Assembly: GCA_016933355.1 (NCBI GenBank)
Contig: JAFGBC010000104.1
Coordinates: 1 to 6,352 of the forward strand
Reading direction: 5' to 3'
Length of the DNA stretch: 6,352 nucleotides
From: Candidatus Aminicenantota bacterium
GTDB taxonomy: Bacteria > Acidobacteriota > Aminicenantia > Aminicenantales > JAFGBC01
In this document: positions 5,654-6,352 of the stretch, one piece after another
Numbering within the stretch: position 1 is the first letter of the stretch
Layout: each line of letters starts with the position of its first letter
The notes under the pieces: generated by a model
Databases searched by the model: none
The model's input: only the letters and a program-made list of their open reading frames with translations
What the model was told of the DNA's origin: nothing
Translations under genes and position numbers: made by a program

Positions 5654-6352
5654 CTAGCTAGGAAGGAAACCCAGGAAGCTCGCCATACGAGCATCTTTGT
5701 TTTTATCGCGGCGGAAAGAGAGCAGGCGAGGGTCGCAGCGGGTGCAGGCGTCGTCCGCAATGATGCGGGACGGCGCGAGGCCGGCCGCCCGCAGCGATGC
5801 CAGGTTCGCGCCGCGGAGGTCGAAGAGGGCGCGTCCGGGTCGGCCGGGGCTGTCCCGGAACAGCGTGTCGCTGAAGCCCCCGTCGTCGAAGGCCGCCCGA
5901 ACCTCCGGGCCGACTTCGTAGCATTCGCTCCCGATGCAGGGCCCGAGCGCGGCCCAAAGCCCTTCGGACGGCGCGCCGAAGCGGTCGCCCAGGACGGCGA
6001 GCGTCCTCTCCAGGATGCGCCGCAGCGTTCCCCGCCATCCGCAGTGGACGGCGGCGACGACGCGCCGCGCCTCGTCGACGAGGAAAACGGGCAGGCAGTC
6101 GGCCGTCTTGACGACCAGGAGAACGCCGGGCAAGGCCGTGACCAGCGCGTCGCCCGGCAAAGGGGATGCCGCGGCCCGTCCGACGTTGTCGGCGTCGATG
6201 ACATGGACGGCGTCCGAATGGATCTGTTTGAGGAGGACCGCCCGGAATCCAGCGCGGGCGGCCATGGCGGCGACCTCCTCCGGCCCCCAGGCCGCCGTCC
6301 CGAAGCCGTGGACGAGGCCGGGGATGTCTGCAAGCCCCGCCGCCGTCCGATA
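5654..6352 (-). CDS. pgeF: Laccase-domain purine nucleoside enzyme (YfiH/PgeF type), N-terminus beyond window
   Basis: The frame is open to the right edge and 232 residues are visible. The first internal ATG is at 6265-6263, but in-frame upstream sequence (IPGLVHGFGT) matches the family's N-terminal motif, so the real start lies outside the window; full members have about 240-270 residues. Zinc-site residues are present: His45 in KQIHSD, Cys86 in KTADCLPV and His103 in AAVHCGWRG (numbered from the first visible codon). The 17-residue Cys-His spacing equals that of E. coli YfiH. Further hallmarks are GPCIGSECYEVG (138-149), LFDLRGAN (176-183), CTRC (203-206) and the closing SFRRDKNKDARMASFLGF. 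Family members phosphorolyse purine nucleosides and deaminate adenosine; a link to peptidoglycan editing has also been reported. Cytoplasmic. It ends 361 bp upstream of purC, with no clear intrinsic terminator between them. Confidence 0.93.
   Translation of the reverse strand, partial: YRTAAGLADIPGLVHGFGTAAWGPEEVAAMAARAGFRAVLLKQIHSDAVHVIDADNVGRAAASPLPGDALVTALPGVLLVVKTADCLPVFLVDEARRVVAAVHCGWRGTLRRILERTLAVLGDRFGAPSEGLWAALGPCIGSECYEVGPEVRAAFDDGGFSDTLFRDSPGRPGRALFDLRGANLASLRAAGLAPSRIIADDACTRCDPRLLSFRRDKNKDARMASFLGFLPS

Noticed and set aside
5313..5657. A 114-codon plus-strand frame filling the gap before purC, and a 137-codon minus-strand frame over the same region
   Set aside because: The plus frame has a weak AAGGA upstream of its ATG, but its product is a Ser/Leu/Arg-rich sequence without motifs and its third positions are less GC-biased than the real genes. 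The minus frame runs into purC. Neither can be supported without conservation.
5653..5662. Ten-base palindrome CCTAGCTAGG at the laccase-domain gene stop codon
   Set aside because: It is short, overlaps the coding end and stop codon, and gives no useful RNA hairpin; probably chance.
5640..5665. A tRNA T-arm-like GGTTCGATCC on the plus strand
   Set aside because: The flanking bases do not form a five-pair T stem, and no anticodon, D or acceptor arms could be fitted around it.

Overview
This is a 6.35 kb piece of a GC-rich bacterial chromosome in which every convincing gene lies on the minus strand. It reads (in transcription order, right to left) as four blocks. There are no transposases, tRNA or rRNA genes, CRISPR arrays or phage genes. 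The organism cannot be fixed from this window. A single groESL operon under a CIRCE operator, a GroEL without the Gly-Gly-Met tail, a Fis-type HTH protein and very GC-rich third codon positions suggest a deep-branching Gram-negative lineage. Acidobacteriota, Aminicenantota or a deltaproteobacterial relative would fit; this is inference only.

Block 1 (6352-5654) is a PgeF/YfiH-type laccase-domain protein acting on purine nucleosides, cut by the right window edge. Block 2 (5653-5293) is about 360 bp without a convincing gene. It holds six inverted repeats, two of which pair fully only in the minus-strand RNA (through G-U pairs), and ends in a promoter lying so close to purC that the purC mRNA is probably leaderless. 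Block 3 (5292-2749) is a tight four-gene operon: purC (SAICAR synthetase), a PHP-domain phosphoesterase of the TrpH/RNase AM type, a CvpA-family membrane protein and a 77-residue stand-alone Fis-type HTH protein. The genes are joined by TGATG, TAG-ATG and an 8-nt overlap, so they are almost certainly co-transcribed and translationally coupled.

Block 4 (2748-636) is groES-groEL with a near-consensus sigma-70-type promoter. A CIRCE operator (HrcA site) overlaps the expected transcription start, and a strong intrinsic terminator follows groEL. After a non-coding gap of about 440 bp (635-259), which contains its own promoter and a two-tier leader hairpin, a small coiled-coil lipoprotein begins and runs off the left edge (258-1).

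Functionally the right half leans toward purine metabolism (laccase-domain purine nucleoside enzyme, PurC, a PHP enzyme whose relatives hydrolyse nucleotides or RNA, and CvpA, which is joined to purF in E. coli). The left half is protein quality control and the cell envelope. The most interesting unexplained items are the structured purC upstream region, the apparent leaderless purC promoter that shares a 12-mer with the lipoprotein promoter, and the unassigned Fis-like regulator at the end of the purC operon.
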